Positions 33,938 to 42,694 are shown, counted from the stretch's first letter. The stretch: DNA of 64,000 nucleotides from Pseudonocardia cypriaca (GCF_006717045.1 NZ_VFPH01000001.1:3472001-3536000), one strand, 5' to 3'. Program-made: numbers and translations. The notes: generated by a model not told the origin, from the sequence alone.

Positions 33938-35166
33938 GACGTCCCGAGTGCCTCGTCGATCGTGGCCTGCGCGCTGCGGGCCGCGTCCGGGACCGGGGTG
34001 CCGCTGATCGCCTGCTGGAGCGCGGCCTGCAGCGCCGTCAGCAGTTCGGTGGTGTGCGGGGCCAGCGCAGCGTCCGGCGCCCACGCCTGCTGGAGCTGCT
34101 GGGCGAAGACGGCGCGCACCGGGTCCTCCGCGGTGCCGGGCACGTCGTTGCGAGCCGGGAGCTTGTTCCGCTCGGGCAGGTAGACCTGCAGCTCCTCGGG
34201 CCGCTGCATGAACGTGATGAGGTCCCACGCGCGGTCGACGTCGTCGCTGGTGGCGCCGATCGTCAGGTTCTCCGCGGACAGCATCGTCTGCCCGGTCGCC
34301 TCCGACGGCAGCACGGCGACGCTCCACTGCAGGTCGGGGTTCTCCTCGCGCAGGATGTTCACGTACGTCGCCGAGTTGATCATCATCGCGGCCTGGCCGG
34401 TGGCGAACTGGTTCTTCGCGTCCTCCTCGTTCCAGGTGAGGAAGCCCTCGGACAGCGCGCCACTGGCCACCATCCGCCGGAACGACTCGAGCGCGGCGTG
34501 CCCGCCGGGGCTGTCGATCTGCGTGGGCTGCACGCCCGCGGCGAGCATCCGGATCGCAAGGCCGGTGGCGCCCTCGGCGCCCTCGATCCCGCTCACGGCG
34601 AGGCCGGCCCGGCCCTGGCCGGACAGTGCGGCAGCGGTGGACTCCATCTCGGCCCACGTCGTCGGGGCCTTCTGCACCATCGCGGTGTTGTAGTAGACGG
34701 CGTAGGCGTCGGCGAGGTGCGGGATCCCGTAGGTCTTCCCGTCGGCCTGGGTCGACTCCCAGCCGGTCGGGAAGTAGGCGCCCTGCTGGCCCCACGCCTG
34801 CACCTGGGGGCTCAGGTCCTGGATCACGCCTGCATCCGCCATGGCCGCCGTGTCGAACGCGCTGATAAGCGCGATGTCCGGACCGTCGCCGGCCGCAGCG
34901 GCCTGCGTCAGGGTGCGGTTGAAGTCGTCGTACGGGATGAAGCGGATGTCGACGTCGGTGCCGCTCTGCTGCTCGTAGCGGGCGACGAGGTCGTACAACG
35001 GCTTGCCCGTCGGCATCGACTCGTCGCCGTAGAACTGCCAGACCGACAGTGGTTCGGCCGGCTCTGCCGCGCCGCCTCCCGTGCCGCTTCCCCCTCCGCT
35101 CGAGCACCCCGCCGCCGCGAGGACGGCGGCGGCGACCGCCACGCCAGCTATCCGGACTGCCCGCAT
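33934..35166 (-). CDS. Extracellular sugar-binding lipoprotein (family 1)
   Basis: This 410-residue solute-binding protein is first in the operon. The signal peptide ends in a lipobox LAAAGC with acylated C21, then a Gly/Ser linker. The mature part has family-1 features such as LSVWQFYGDES, GPDIALISAFDTAAMADAG and an extended DGKTYGIPHLADAYAVYYNT hinge strand. AAGGAGG lies 6 bases before ATG. It captures substrate outside the membrane for the two permeases. Substrate inferred from the downstream aldolases is a sugar acid or its glycoside. Confidence 0.92.
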   Translation of the reverse strand: MRAVRIAGVAVAAAVLAAAGCSSGGGSGTGGGAAEPAEPLSVWQFYGDESMPTGKPLYDLVARYEQQSGTDVDIRFIPYDDFNRTLTQAAAAGDGPDIALISAFDTAAMADAGVIQDLSPQVQAWGQQGAYFPTGWESTQADGKTYGIPHLADAYAVYYNTAMVQKAPTTWAEMESTAAALSGQGRAGLAVSGIEGAEGATGLAIRMLAAGVQPTQIDSPGGHAALESFRRMVASGALSEGFLTWNEEDAKNQFATGQAAMMINSATYVNILREENPDLQWSVAVLPSEATGQTMLSAENLTIGATSDDVDRAWDLITFMQRPEELQVYLPERNKLPARNDVPGTAEDPVRAVFAQQLQQAWAPDAALAPHTTELLTALQAALQQAISGTPVPDAARSAQATIDEALGTS

Positions 35167-35195
35167 GTCCGACCTCCTTGTCCGAGTCCGCAGCG

Positions 35196-35225
35196 AAAAT
35201 AGGTTAGATATCTAACCTCTGTCAA
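35196..35225 (-). promoter_or_regulatory. Promoter with an 18-bp palindromic operator in its spacer
   Basis: On the minus strand TTGACA (35225-35220) and TATTTT (35201-35196) are 18 bases apart. The perfect palindrome AGGTTAGATATCTAACCT occupies 35201-35218, filling nearly the whole spacer. It drives the six-gene importer-aldolase operon. A repressor bound here would block RNA polymerase; the operon's own GntR protein is the obvious candidate. Confidence 0.75.
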
Positions 35226-35260
35226 CGCGGGCCGAAGCGTCGGCTCCGGGATCCGCGGGA

Positions 35261-35707
35261 CTACTCGGAGAACCGGGCGGCTGCGCAGGCGGCCAGGTCA
35301 TCGCGCAGCCGGCGCTGCTGCGCCGGGGACAACGGCGAGAACAGCCGCCGTTCGACGGCGCGCACGGCGACACTGCCCTCGCGCAGCTTCGCCTGCCCGG
35401 CCGACGTGAGCTCGGTCGGCAGCGCCCGCCCGTATGCGGCCTGGTCGGGCCTGGTGAGCAGGCCCCGCTCCTGCAGCCGGCGCAGAACGAGGTTCATCGA
35501 CTGGCGGGTGACGAAGGCCCGGCGGGCGAGCTCGGAGTTGGACAGGCCGGGGCGCTGTCCGAGCAGTTCGAGGCACGCGTACTGGGCAACGCTCAGATCC
35601 AGTGGCCGCAGCACCCCGTCCATCGCGGCGTGCAGCGAGGCCTGCACCTGCTTGACGACGTAGCCCACCGACCGGTCCAGATCACCGACGGTCTCCCCTT
35701 GCTCCAT
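35261..35707 (-). CDS. MarR-family transcriptional regulator
   Basis: This 148-residue MarR protein has dimer helices and a central winged helix with LSVAQYACLELLGQRPGLSN, ELARRAFVTRQSMNLVLRRL and a basic wing before LPTELTSAG. ATG 35707 is favoured because the family start follows directly and a perfect operator overlaps it; longer frames upstream run through the divergent promoter. It faces a VOC-family gene over a 60-bp gap containing two perfect operator copies, so it should repress both itself and the VOC-MFS unit. Confidence 0.9.
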   Translation of the reverse strand: MEQGETVGDLDRSVGYVVKQVQASLHAAMDGVLRPLDLSVAQYACLELLGQRPGLSNSELARRAFVTRQSMNLVLRRLQERGLLTRPDQAAYGRALPTELTSAGQAKLREGSVAVRAVERRLFSPLSPAQQRRLRDDLAACAAARFSE

Positions 35708-35722
35708 GTCAGCATTCTGACA
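35707..35722. promoter_or_regulatory. MarR operator, site 1
   Basis: TGTCAG-CATT-CTGACA is a perfect inverted repeat with a 4-base centre. Its first base is the last base of the marR start codon complement, so binding would cover the start region of marR. It shares arms with site 2. Confidence 0.75.
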
Positions 35723-35731
35723 TACGCTCCG

Positions 35732-35747
35732 TGTCAGAAAGCTGACA
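35732..35747. promoter_or_regulatory. MarR operator, site 2
   Basis: TGTCAG-AAAG-CTGACA has the same arms as site 1; centres are 25 bases apart, close to two and a half helical turns. Both are followed by TAC. It lies upstream of the VOC gene start at 35768 and would control that direction. Confidence 0.75.
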
Positions 35748-35767
35748 TACACGGGGGGACGAGCGTC

Positions 35768-36112
35768 ATGAATGGACAGGTCACCTACTTCGAGCTGCCG
35801 AGCACCGACATCGGCGCAACCCAGCGGTTCTGGGGCTCGCTCTTCGGCTGGACCTTCCACGAGGGCAACTTCCCGGGCTACTCGATGATCCAGGGGCCCC
35901 AGCCCATGGGCGGAACGCCGCACGACGACCCGTCACGACACCCGCGCATCTTCTTCGCCGTCGACGACATCACCGCCGCCGTCGCGCGGGTGCGCGAACT
36001 CGGCGGCACCGCGCAAGATCCGATCCGCATCCCCTCCGGGGCCTACGCACACTGCGCAGACGACCAGGGCGTGGAGTTCAGCCTGTCCCAACAGGCCGGC
36101 GACCACGCTTGA
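35768..36112 (+). CDS. VOC/glyoxalase-family protein
   Basis: This 114-residue protein has the vicinal-oxygen-chelate fold: YFELPSTDIGATQRFWGSLFGW at the front and FFAVDDITAAVARVRELGG then EFSLSQQ at the back. Many such proteins bind or detoxify small molecules; metal ligands cannot be assigned surely. A purine-rich GGGGGGACG precedes ATG 35768. Its TGA overlaps the TTG start of the MFS gene. Adjacent MarR with twin operators suggests an inducible stress or drug-response unit. Confidence 0.8.
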   Translation: MNGQVTYFELPSTDIGATQRFWGSLFGWTFHEGNFPGYSMIQGPQPMGGTPHDDPSRHPRIFFAVDDITAAVARVRELGGTAQDPIRIPSGAYAHCADDQGVEFSLSQQAGDHA

Positions 36113-37334
36113 ACCGCACCGGGACCACCGAGCCAGGGCCGAAGGGATCAGGCCCCCTCGTAGGTCCGTTGCTGCCGCTGGCGCTGGCCACCTTCGCGGT
36201 CGGAACGGACGCGTTCGTGATGGCCGGCCTCCTGCCCGCCATCGCCGCCGACCTCGAGGTCAGCGTGCCGGCAGCCGGCCAGCTGGTGACCGTGTTCGCA
36301 CTGACGTTGGCCGTCGCCGCGCCGGTTCTGAGCTGGCTGCTGAGCCCACTGGACCGCCGCACGGCGCTGCAGCTCGCGCTGATCGTGTTCATCGTCGGCA
36401 ATGTCGTCACCGCACTCAGCCCGACCTACGTGCCGGCGTTGCTGGCCCGGATCCTCACCGCAGCCGGTGCGGCCACCATCACCGCCACCGCGTCGAGCGC
36501 AGCCGTCGCGATCGCGCCGGCTGAACGGCGAGGCCGCGCCATGGCGCTGGTCATCGGTGGACTGACCCTGTCCACCGCGCTGGGCATGCCTCTCGGCAAC
36601 CTGATCGGCAGCGTCGACTGGCGCCTCACCCTCTGGGCCATCGCCGCCCTCGGCATCGCTGCCCTGATCGGTATCTCGGTGGCGTTGCCCGAGGTCGTAC
36701 TGCCCGCGACGAGCCTCACGGCCCGGCTGGCCCCGCTGCGCCGGCCCGAGGTCCTCACCATCCTCGTCGCGACGCTCCTGGTGATGGCCGGGCACTACGC
36801 CGTCTACACCTACATCGGAGCAGTCACCGCGGGCGCGACGACCGGATCGTTCTCCCAGGCCCCCACCGTGATCCTCTTCGTGTGGGCGTCGGAGTCCTCG
36901 GCGGCAACTTCTTCGCAGGCCATCTCGCCGACAAGATCCCGGCGCTCGGGGCCGCGGTCGCGGCGCTCGTCGGCGGCACCGTGCTGCTCGCGATCAGCCC
37001 ACTCATGGTCGGCCACCTGGTCGTCGCATGCGTCTGGGCCGCCGTGTGGGGAGCGACCGATGGAATGGCCGCGGTGGTGCAGCAACATCGCCTCGTGACC
37101 ATTGCGCCCGCCTCCGCACCGGTGCTCCTCGGGCTCAACTCGTCCGCGATCTACCTGGGCGTGGCGATGGGTGGCGGACTCGGCGGCCTGGCCCAGGACT
37201 GGCTGTCGGTCACCCTGCTCGGCGTTCCCGCTGCCGCCCTTGCGTTGCTCGCCACGATCGTCACCGTCAGCGGGGGAAGGGCAGGCCTCCCCGGCCTCGG
37301 CCATGGGATCCGCCATGGCCGAGGCGAACGCTGA
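36109..37334 (+). pseudogene. DHA1-type MFS transporter with a frameshift
   Basis: The reading frame from TTG 36109 encodes helices 1-7 of an AraJ/PbuE-like DHA1 transporter (TFAVGTDAFVMAGLLPAIAA, ALVIGGLTLSTALGMPLGN). At about 36880 the frame turns non-membrane (WASESSAATSS), while the frame from GTG 36882 continues as VGVGVLGGNFFAGHLADK and the remaining helices to 37334. One missing or two extra bases in CTTCGTGTGGGC would reconcile them into one protein of about 407 residues. Either a real mutation, a sequencing error, or less likely programmed frameshifting. It is coupled to the VOC gene by a 4-base overlap. Confidence 0.8.
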
Positions 37335-37403
37335 GTCGACCCTCAACTCCCGAGCCCCGATCGACCACCGGCAGGCCCGTGCGTCCTGTGGCACGCTCGG
37401 GCG

Positions 37404-38027
37404 ATGGTGGATCCAGCGCTGTTCGCGGCGTTCGTCCTCGCCGTCACGGTGCTCGTGCTCACGCCGGGGCCGGACATGCTGTTCGTGATGGCGGTCGGCG
37501 CCGCGGGTGGCCCGGCCGTGGGGCTCTGCGCAGCAGCGGGCGTGGCCGCGGGGCTGGCCGTGCACGCCACCGCCACCGCGTTCGGGTTGGCCGCCCTGTT
37601 CTCGGCCGTGCCCACGCTCTACGTCGTCGTGAAGCTCTGCGGGGCCGCGTACCTGCTGTACCTGGGGATCACGACGCTCCGCAGGCGTGACGAGCCGCTC
37701 GTGCGCGCCGACGCGGCGGGCGACGGGCGTGGGCGCGCCTTCCGCCGCGGCCTGCTCACCAACCTGCTCAACCCGAAGGTCGTGCTGTTCAACGCCGCGT
37801 TCCTGCCGCAGTTCGTCGACCCGGCACGCGGGAGCGTCACCACCCAGCTCCTCGTGCTCGGCGCCGCGTTCGTGGTGGTCGACCTGCTCGTCGACGGTCC
37901 CATCGGCCTGCTCGCGGGACGGCTCGGCACGCTGCTCGCCGAGCGGCGCGCCGCCGTCCGGCGGCTGAACATCGCGACCGGGTCGATCTTCATCGGGCTG
38001 TCCGCCCGGCTCGCGCTGACCCGCTGA
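37404..38027 (+). CDS. LysE/RhtB-family amino-acid exporter
   Basis: This 207-residue protein has six helices and the LysE-type start VLVLTPGPDMLFVMAVGAAG and mid-protein segment RGLLTNLLNPKVVLFNAAFLPQF. It would export amino acids such as lysine, threonine or homoserine derivatives. The start ATG 37404 has a weak ribosome site. Its 3' end overlaps the convergent MFS gene by 38 bases. Confidence 0.9.
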   Translation: MVDPALFAAFVLAVTVLVLTPGPDMLFVMAVGAAGGPAVGLCAAAGVAAGLAVHATATAFGLAALFSAVPTLYVVVKLCGAAYLLYLGITTLRRRDEPLVRADAAGDGRGRAFRRGLLTNLLNPKVVLFNAAFLPQFVDPARGSVTTQLLVLGAAFVVVDLLVDGPIGLLAGRLGTLLAERRAAVRRLNIATGSIFIGLSARLALTR

Positions 38028-39195
38028 CACCCCCTCGGGCGGGCGGCAGCGCGAGCGCTCCACCGGCCGCCGCGACCGCGGCCGCACCGAACGCGACCGG
38101 CGCCGTCGCGAGGTCGGCGAGCAGGCCGATCGCGGGTGCGGCGAGGGCCTGCCCCACCGCGATGAGCAGGAAGGCCGCCCCCACCCCGAGCGAAGGCGCG
38201 TCCGGGTGGATGCGGGTCCCCCAGACGAGCAGCACGGCGGTGAGCCCGATGTACACCGCCCCGAACAGCGCGGCGGCCGCGAACACCACCGGCAGCACGC
38301 CGGGAACGAGGGCGAACGCGGCGGTCGCGGCGGCGAGCAGCAGCATCCCCACGGCCCATGCGACGCCCAGGCCGGTGCGCGCGACGAGGTCGCCGGTGAA
38401 GGCGCCGGCCACCCCGGCCACCCCGAGCACGATCCACATCAGGGTGGAGGCGGCCGCGCTCACGCCCGCCGCCCCGACGAGGTCCCGGCCGAACACCCAC
38501 ACCGCCGAGCTCCCCACACCCAGCGCGGCGGCGGCCAGCAGGAGCCGGCCCGTCCCCGGCCGCCACCACGCCCCGCCGCCGGGGGCCCGCGAGGGGCGCC
38601 GGGACCGGCCGGGCGGAATCGTGACAGCCGCCCAGACGGTGACCAGCACCGCGATCCCGCAGTAGGCCGCCCACGCCAGGCGCCAGCTCCCGGACAGCGC
38701 GAGCGCGATCGGCCCGGATGCCGCCACGCCCACCCCGGTGCCGGCGTTGACGACGGCCTGGACCCGGTCGGCGCGCTCGGCGCGCACCCACCGGGCCACG
38801 GCGTCGGCCAGCGGCGGGGAGGCCAGACCCGTGCTCGACCCGGCGACCACCACCCCCACCGCGAGGACGGGCACGCCCGGGGCGATCGCGATCAGCCCGG
38901 TGCCGAGCACGGCGGCGACCCCGGCGGCCGTCCCGACGGCCCGCGGCCCCCACCGGACCGTCGCGAGCGTTGCCACGACGACGGCCACGCAGTACCCGGC
39001 GTAGCTGCTCGACGCGATCGCCCCGGCCGCCGCGGCGCCGAGACCGAACTCCGCCGTGAACGCCGGCACGAAGAGGCCGTACGCGAACCGGGCCAGGCCG
39101 TAGCAGACCGCGATGACCGCGAGCCCGGCCGCCGCCAGCGGCACCGCCCCGACGCCGGTCGGCGTCGACCGGTTCCGTTCCCCCACTGAGTGCAT
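37990..39195 (-). CDS. YbfB/YjiJ-family MFS transporter
   Basis: This 401-residue 12-helix transporter has the first-helix signature VCYGLARFAYGLFVPAFTAE of the YbfB/YjiJ group. ATG 39195 is chosen because longer readings run into the divergent methyltransferase gene and are not membrane-like. It diverges from the methyltransferase at 39238 with 42 bases between. The substrate is unknown. Confidence 0.86.
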   Translation of the reverse strand: MHSVGERNRSTPTGVGAVPLAAAGLAVIAVCYGLARFAYGLFVPAFTAEFGLGAAAAGAIASSSYAGYCVAVVVATLATVRWGPRAVGTAAGVAAVLGTGLIAIAPGVPVLAVGVVVAGSSTGLASPPLADAVARWVRAERADRVQAVVNAGTGVGVAASGPIALALSGSWRLAWAAYCGIAVLVTVWAAVTIPPGRSRRPSRAPGGGAWWRPGTGRLLLAAAALGVGSSAVWVFGRDLVGAAGVSAAASTLMWIVLGVAGVAGAFTGDLVARTGLGVAWAVGMLLLAAATAAFALVPGVLPVVFAAAALFGAVYIGLTAVLLVWGTRIHPDAPSLGVGAAFLLIAVGQALAAPAIGLLADLATAPVAFGAAAVAAAGGALALPPARGGVSGSARAGRTAR

Positions 39196-39237
39196 GGCGT
39201 CGAGTACCCGGGCCGCCCGGCTGGAAGACTCGCCGGG

Positions 39238-40302
39238 GTGGAGCCCGACCCTGACCGCACCCGCGCCTTCGGCGAACGACTGCTGGGCATGCTCACCGGC
39301 GGCATGCTCACGATGCTGATCGGCATCGGCCACCGCACCGGCCTGTTCGAGGCCGCGGCGCACGGGCCCGTCACCAGCGCGGAGCTCGCCGAGCGCGCGG
39401 GTCTGCACGAGCGGTACGTGCGCGAGTGGCTGGGCGCCATGGTGACCGGGGAGATCATGGAATACGACCCGGCCGACGGGCGGTACTCACTGCCTGCCGC
39501 GCACGCCGCGCTCTTGACCGGGGCCACGTCGCGCAACGTCGGCCCCGCCGCGAGCAGCATGCGCACGCTCGGATCCGTGCTCCCGCAGGTCGAGCGGTGC
39601 TTCACCGACGGCGGTGGCGTCCCGATCGCGGAGTACGCCAAGGTGTCGGCGGGCGGGCTCGGGGAGACGTGGCGCTACATCTACGACGAGCACCTCGTCG
39701 ACGGCTTCCTGCGGCCCGTGCCCGGCCTGCTCGACCGCCTGCGCACCGGGGTGCGCGTGCTCGACCTCGGCTGCGGCACCGGGCACGCCGTCAACGTGAT
39801 GGCGCGCGAGTTCCCGCGCTCGACGTTCGAGGGCCTCGACATCGCGGCCGACGCCATCGCGGGTGCCGAGGCGGAGCGAGCGGCACTGGGGCTGTCCAAC
39901 GCCACCTTCGCCGTGTCCGACGCCGCCGCGCTCGCCCCCGCCGAGCCCTTCGACGTGATCATGGCCTTCGACGCTATCCACGACCAGGCCGCGCCGGAAG
40001 CAGTGCTGGGACTCATCCGGGACGCGCTCGCCCCGGACGGGGTGTTCCTGATGGTCGACACGAACTTCGCGACGCGGTTGGAGGACAACGCCGGCAACCC
40101 GCACGCCCCGCTGTCCTACGGCATCAGTCTGCTGTTCTGCGTGCCCACCTCGATCGCGACCGGCGGGACCGGGCTGGGCGCGATGTGGGGGCAGGAACGG
40201 GCCCGGGAGATGCTCGCGGGCGCCGGGTTCACCGACGTCGAGGTGCTCGACACGCCGCGGCCGCAGAACTGCATGTACGTCTGCCGGGCGGTGGCGGCGT
40301 GA
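39238..40302 (+). CDS. Class I SAM methyltransferase with N-terminal winged helix
   Basis: This 354-residue protein resembles the Rv2258c-type methyltransferases. Residues 1-85 form a winged-helix-like dimer domain (SAELAERAGLHERYVREWLGA). The Rossmann domain begins VRVLDLGCGTGHAVNVMA (motif I), with FEGLDIAADAI (motif II) and FDVIMAFDAIHD. The methyl acceptor is unknown. Start GTG 39238 is where similarity begins. Its stop overlaps the GTG of the spermidine-synthase-like gene, so the two are translationally coupled. Confidence 0.85.
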   Translation: MEPDPDRTRAFGERLLGMLTGGMLTMLIGIGHRTGLFEAAAHGPVTSAELAERAGLHERYVREWLGAMVTGEIMEYDPADGRYSLPAAHAALLTGATSRNVGPAASSMRTLGSVLPQVERCFTDGGGVPIAEYAKVSAGGLGETWRYIYDEHLVDGFLRPVPGLLDRLRTGVRVLDLGCGTGHAVNVMAREFPRSTFEGLDIAADAIAGAEAERAALGLSNATFAVSDAAALAPAEPFDVIMAFDAIHDQAAPEAVLGLIRDALAPDGVFLMVDTNFATRLEDNAGNPHAPLSYGISLLFCVPTSIATGGTGLGAMWGQERAREMLAGAGFTDVEVLDTPRPQNCMYVCRAVAA

Positions 40303-40952
40303 CCGGCGAGGTGGTCGAGCGCACCAGCGGGCTCGCGGGCGAGCTGGTGCTGCGCCGGGACGGGGAGCACCACGAGATCGTCGCGAACGGGGTGTTCCTC
40401 ATGGACACCCGCGGCGGCAGCTCCGAACGGCTGCTCGTCTCGGCGGCGGCGGATCGCATGCCGCCACCGGGCCGGATGCTCATCGGCGGGCTCGGGGTCG
40501 GGTTCTCGCTGGCCGCCGCGCTCGTGCACCCCGCCGTCACCGCGGTCGAGGTGGTCGAGCGCGAGGCCGCGGTGATCCGGTGGAACCGCGGTCCCCTCGC
40601 CGCGCTGCACGGTGACGCGCTCGCCGACCCGCGCGTCGCCGTGCACGAGGCGGACGTCGCCGATCGGATCGCGACGGCCGCGCCGGCCTCGTTCGACGCG
40701 ATCTGCCTCGACACGGACAACGGGCCGGACTGGCTGGTCAGCCCGGCCAACGCCCGGCTCTACACCGACTCCGGCCTCGCCGCCGCCGCTCGGTCCCTCA
40801 CCCCCGCCGGGGTGCTGGCCGTGTGGAGCGCCGCCCCCTCCCCCGCGCTCGTGGCGCGGATGGGCGGGCTCTTCGTCGACGTCATGACGCTCGAGGTGCC
40901 GGTGGCCCGCGGCGCACCGGACGTCGTCGTGCTCGGGAGGCAGCCCCGCTGA
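40299..40952 (+). CDS. Spermidine synthase-like protein
   Basis: This 217-residue Rossmann-type protein carries a spermidine/spermine synthase-like core: LIGGLGVGFSLAAALVH as the nucleotide loop, then TAVEVVEREAAVIRWNRG and FDAICLDTDNGPDWLV. The N-terminal beta-sheet of true polyamine synthases is short, and the active-site Asp region is altered (LDTDNGP), so it may be a methyltransferase-like relative rather than a polyamine enzyme. It starts at GTG 40299, overlapping the previous stop. Confidence 0.78.
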   Translation: MTGEVVERTSGLAGELVLRRDGEHHEIVANGVFLMDTRGGSSERLLVSAAADRMPPPGRMLIGGLGVGFSLAAALVHPAVTAVEVVEREAAVIRWNRGPLAALHGDALADPRVAVHEADVADRIATAAPASFDAICLDTDNGPDWLVSPANARLYTDSGLAAAARSLTPAGVLAVWSAAPSPALVARMGGLFVDVMTLEVPVARGAPDVVVLGRQPR

Positions 40953-41015
40953 TCCGGTCCGCCGACGGCGAACCGTCCTTGTACCCACCCGTACGCAGCG
41001 GAAGGCTGATCGACC

Positions 41016-41939
41016 GTGGCTCGCGACTTCCGGTTCTCCTTCAACGTCTTCGGGATCCCGTCACGCAAGGCCCTGCAGGAGCGGTGCCGCCGCGCGGAGA
41101 GCGCCGGCTTCCACGCGGTCTTCGCCCCCGACCACCTCGGCGGGCCCGCGCCGTTCCCGGTGCTGCAGGCCGCGGCCGACGTGACCGAGCACCTGCGGGT
41201 CGGCACGCTCGTGCTGAACGCGCCGTTCTGGAACCCCGCGCTGCTCGCCAGGGAGGCCGCGTCGCTCGACATCCTGTCCGACGGCCGCCTGGAGCTGGGC
41301 CTCGGCGCCGGGCACATGAAACGCGAGTTCGACGTGGCCGGCATCCCGTGGGAACCGTTCGGCGCGCGGGCGCGCCGGCTGGAGGAGACGATCACCGAGC
41401 TGCGCCGGTTCTTCACCGCCGACCTGGCCGCGCTGCCCGGCGGCCACTCCCCGGTCCCGGTGCAGCGCACCGGCTTCGACGGCTCCGGCCCGCCGCTGAT
41501 CGTCGGCGGCACCGGCGACCGGGTGCTGTCCGTCGCCGCGCGGCACGCCGACATCATCGGCGTCGCGGGCGTGTACCAGGTGCCCGGCGAGCCGCCGGGG
41601 ACGTTCCGGCTCGGCACCGCCGCGGAGGCCGACGAGCGGGTGCGGTTCGTCAGGGAGCTGGCAGGCGAGCGGGCCGACGACATCGAGTGGCACGTGCTCG
41701 TGCAGATGGTCGTGCCCACCGACGACCGCCGCGCCGCCGCGGAAGACCTGGTCGCCCGCTTCGGTGGCGAGATGACGGTCGACGAGGCCCTGGAGACCCC
41801 GTTCCTGCTGATCGGCACTCCCGCGCAGATGGCCGAGCAGCTGCGAGCGTCCCGCGAGCGCTACGGCTTCTCCTACGTCACCGTGCACGACCCGTACTAC
41901 GAGGCGTTCGAGCCGGTGGTGGAGCTGATGCGCGACTGA
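41016..41939 (+). CDS. LLM-class F420-dependent oxidoreductase
   Basis: This 307-residue TIM-barrel is of the luciferase-like monooxygenase class: FGIPSRKALQERCRRAESAGF, VGTLVLNAPFWNPALLAREA and LGLGAGHMKREFDVAGIPW. In actinomycetes these sequences usually use coenzyme F420 to reduce or oxidise organic substrates. The likely subgroup is the TIGR03621 type, from memory. Start GTG 41016. Probably monocistronic. Confidence 0.85.
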   Translation: MARDFRFSFNVFGIPSRKALQERCRRAESAGFHAVFAPDHLGGPAPFPVLQAAADVTEHLRVGTLVLNAPFWNPALLAREAASLDILSDGRLELGLGAGHMKREFDVAGIPWEPFGARARRLEETITELRRFFTADLAALPGGHSPVPVQRTGFDGSGPPLIVGGTGDRVLSVAARHADIIGVAGVYQVPGEPPGTFRLGTAAEADERVRFVRELAGERADDIEWHVLVQMVVPTDDRRAAAEDLVARFGGEMTVDEALETPFLLIGTPAQMAEQLRASRERYGFSYVTVHDPYYEAFEPVVELMRD

Positions 41940-42014
41940 CCGACGTCGTCTCCTCGGTTGACCAGGTCAGTCCTCGGGGAATACTCTGTCCACGCTAGAG
42001 ACAAGGTTTTCGTC

Positions 42015-42431
42015 ATGAGGGAGCGCTACCTCGGCGTCCTCGGCATCGCCGAGGCTCTCGGGGTGAGCCGGCACGCCGTGCACAAGTGGCGCTCCCGCTA
42101 CCCCAGCGACTCCGCCCACCCGTTCCCCGAACCCGATGTCGAGGTCGACGGGGCGCCCGGCTGGGCGGCGCGCAGATTGGACGAGATCGTGCAGTGGCGT
42201 GACGGCCTGCCGGGACGCGGCGCCGGCGGGGGACGCCCGTCCCTCGCGCGGCAGCAGTACTTCGAGAACGCGCTGACCCGAGGCCTCAGCGGCGACGAGG
42301 CGAGCCGCCTCCTGGTCGCCATGGGTGAGGAGTTCCCCGAGCTGACCGAGACGCAGGTCTGCGAGCTGCTGCTGGAGAAGTGGCGCGGCCTCGACGAGAT
42401 GGACGAGATCCTCCGGCGCTACAACCAGTGA
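42015..42431 (+). CDS. Small helix-turn-helix protein, unknown role
   Basis: This 138-residue protein starts with a MerR/Xre-like helix-turn-helix (LGVLGIAEALGVSRHAVHKW, residues 6-25) followed by a linker with WAARRLDEIVQWRDGLPGR. Its acidic helical C-terminus has repeated E-L-L-E pattern (ELTETQVCELLLEKWRG). Probably binds DNA. ATG 42015 is preferred to an ATG at 41958, since the fold begins just after it. Downstream lies the palindrome-rich stretch 42432-42917, which may be its target, but nothing proves this. Confidence 0.7.
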   Translation: MRERYLGVLGIAEALGVSRHAVHKWRSRYPSDSAHPFPEPDVEVDGAPGWAARRLDEIVQWRDGLPGRGAGGGRPSLARQQYFENALTRGLSGDEASRLLVAMGEEFPELTETQVCELLLEKWRGLDEMDEILRRYNQ

Positions 42432-42482
42432 TCACGGGCGTTCGGCGCTCTTGCCGAGCCCCGTCCGGTGGCGGTCACGAGC

Positions 42483-42622
42483 ATGATCCGGAGTATCGGT
42501 CCGCCATGGCTGTGCGGACAGCCGTGGACAACCGATACTCGCGATCTTGGCGTTCATGATCCGTTGTATCGGGCGTTCATGGTCGTGGCCGCAGCCATGA
42601 ACAACCGCCAGTTCGGATCATG
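42483..42622. repeat. Two related long hairpins in tandem
   Basis: Hairpin A: GAGTATCGGT (42491-42500) pairs perfectly with ACCGATACTC (42531-42540). Inside it, CCATGGCTGT (42504-42513) pairs with ACAGCCGTGG (42518-42527) around a GCGG loop. Hairpin B: CATGATCCG (42555-42563) pairs with CGGATCATG (42614-42622), enclosing GTTCATGG (42575-42582) and CCATGAAC (42595-42602). The left arms of A and B are direct repeats: both begin CATGATCCG (42483 and 42555) and share TATCGG then CATGG. No open frame explains this. Confidence 0.7.
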
Positions 42623-42694
42623 GTGCGCTGTGGCCGGTTCGGCCTGGTCGGGATGCCGTCCACAGGAACGATTCCCCACCACGACAGCACCCGC

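Noticed and set aside
42483..42622. CRISPR array
   Set aside because: Only two related units with internal dyads exist, no regular repeat-spacer pattern and no cas genes.
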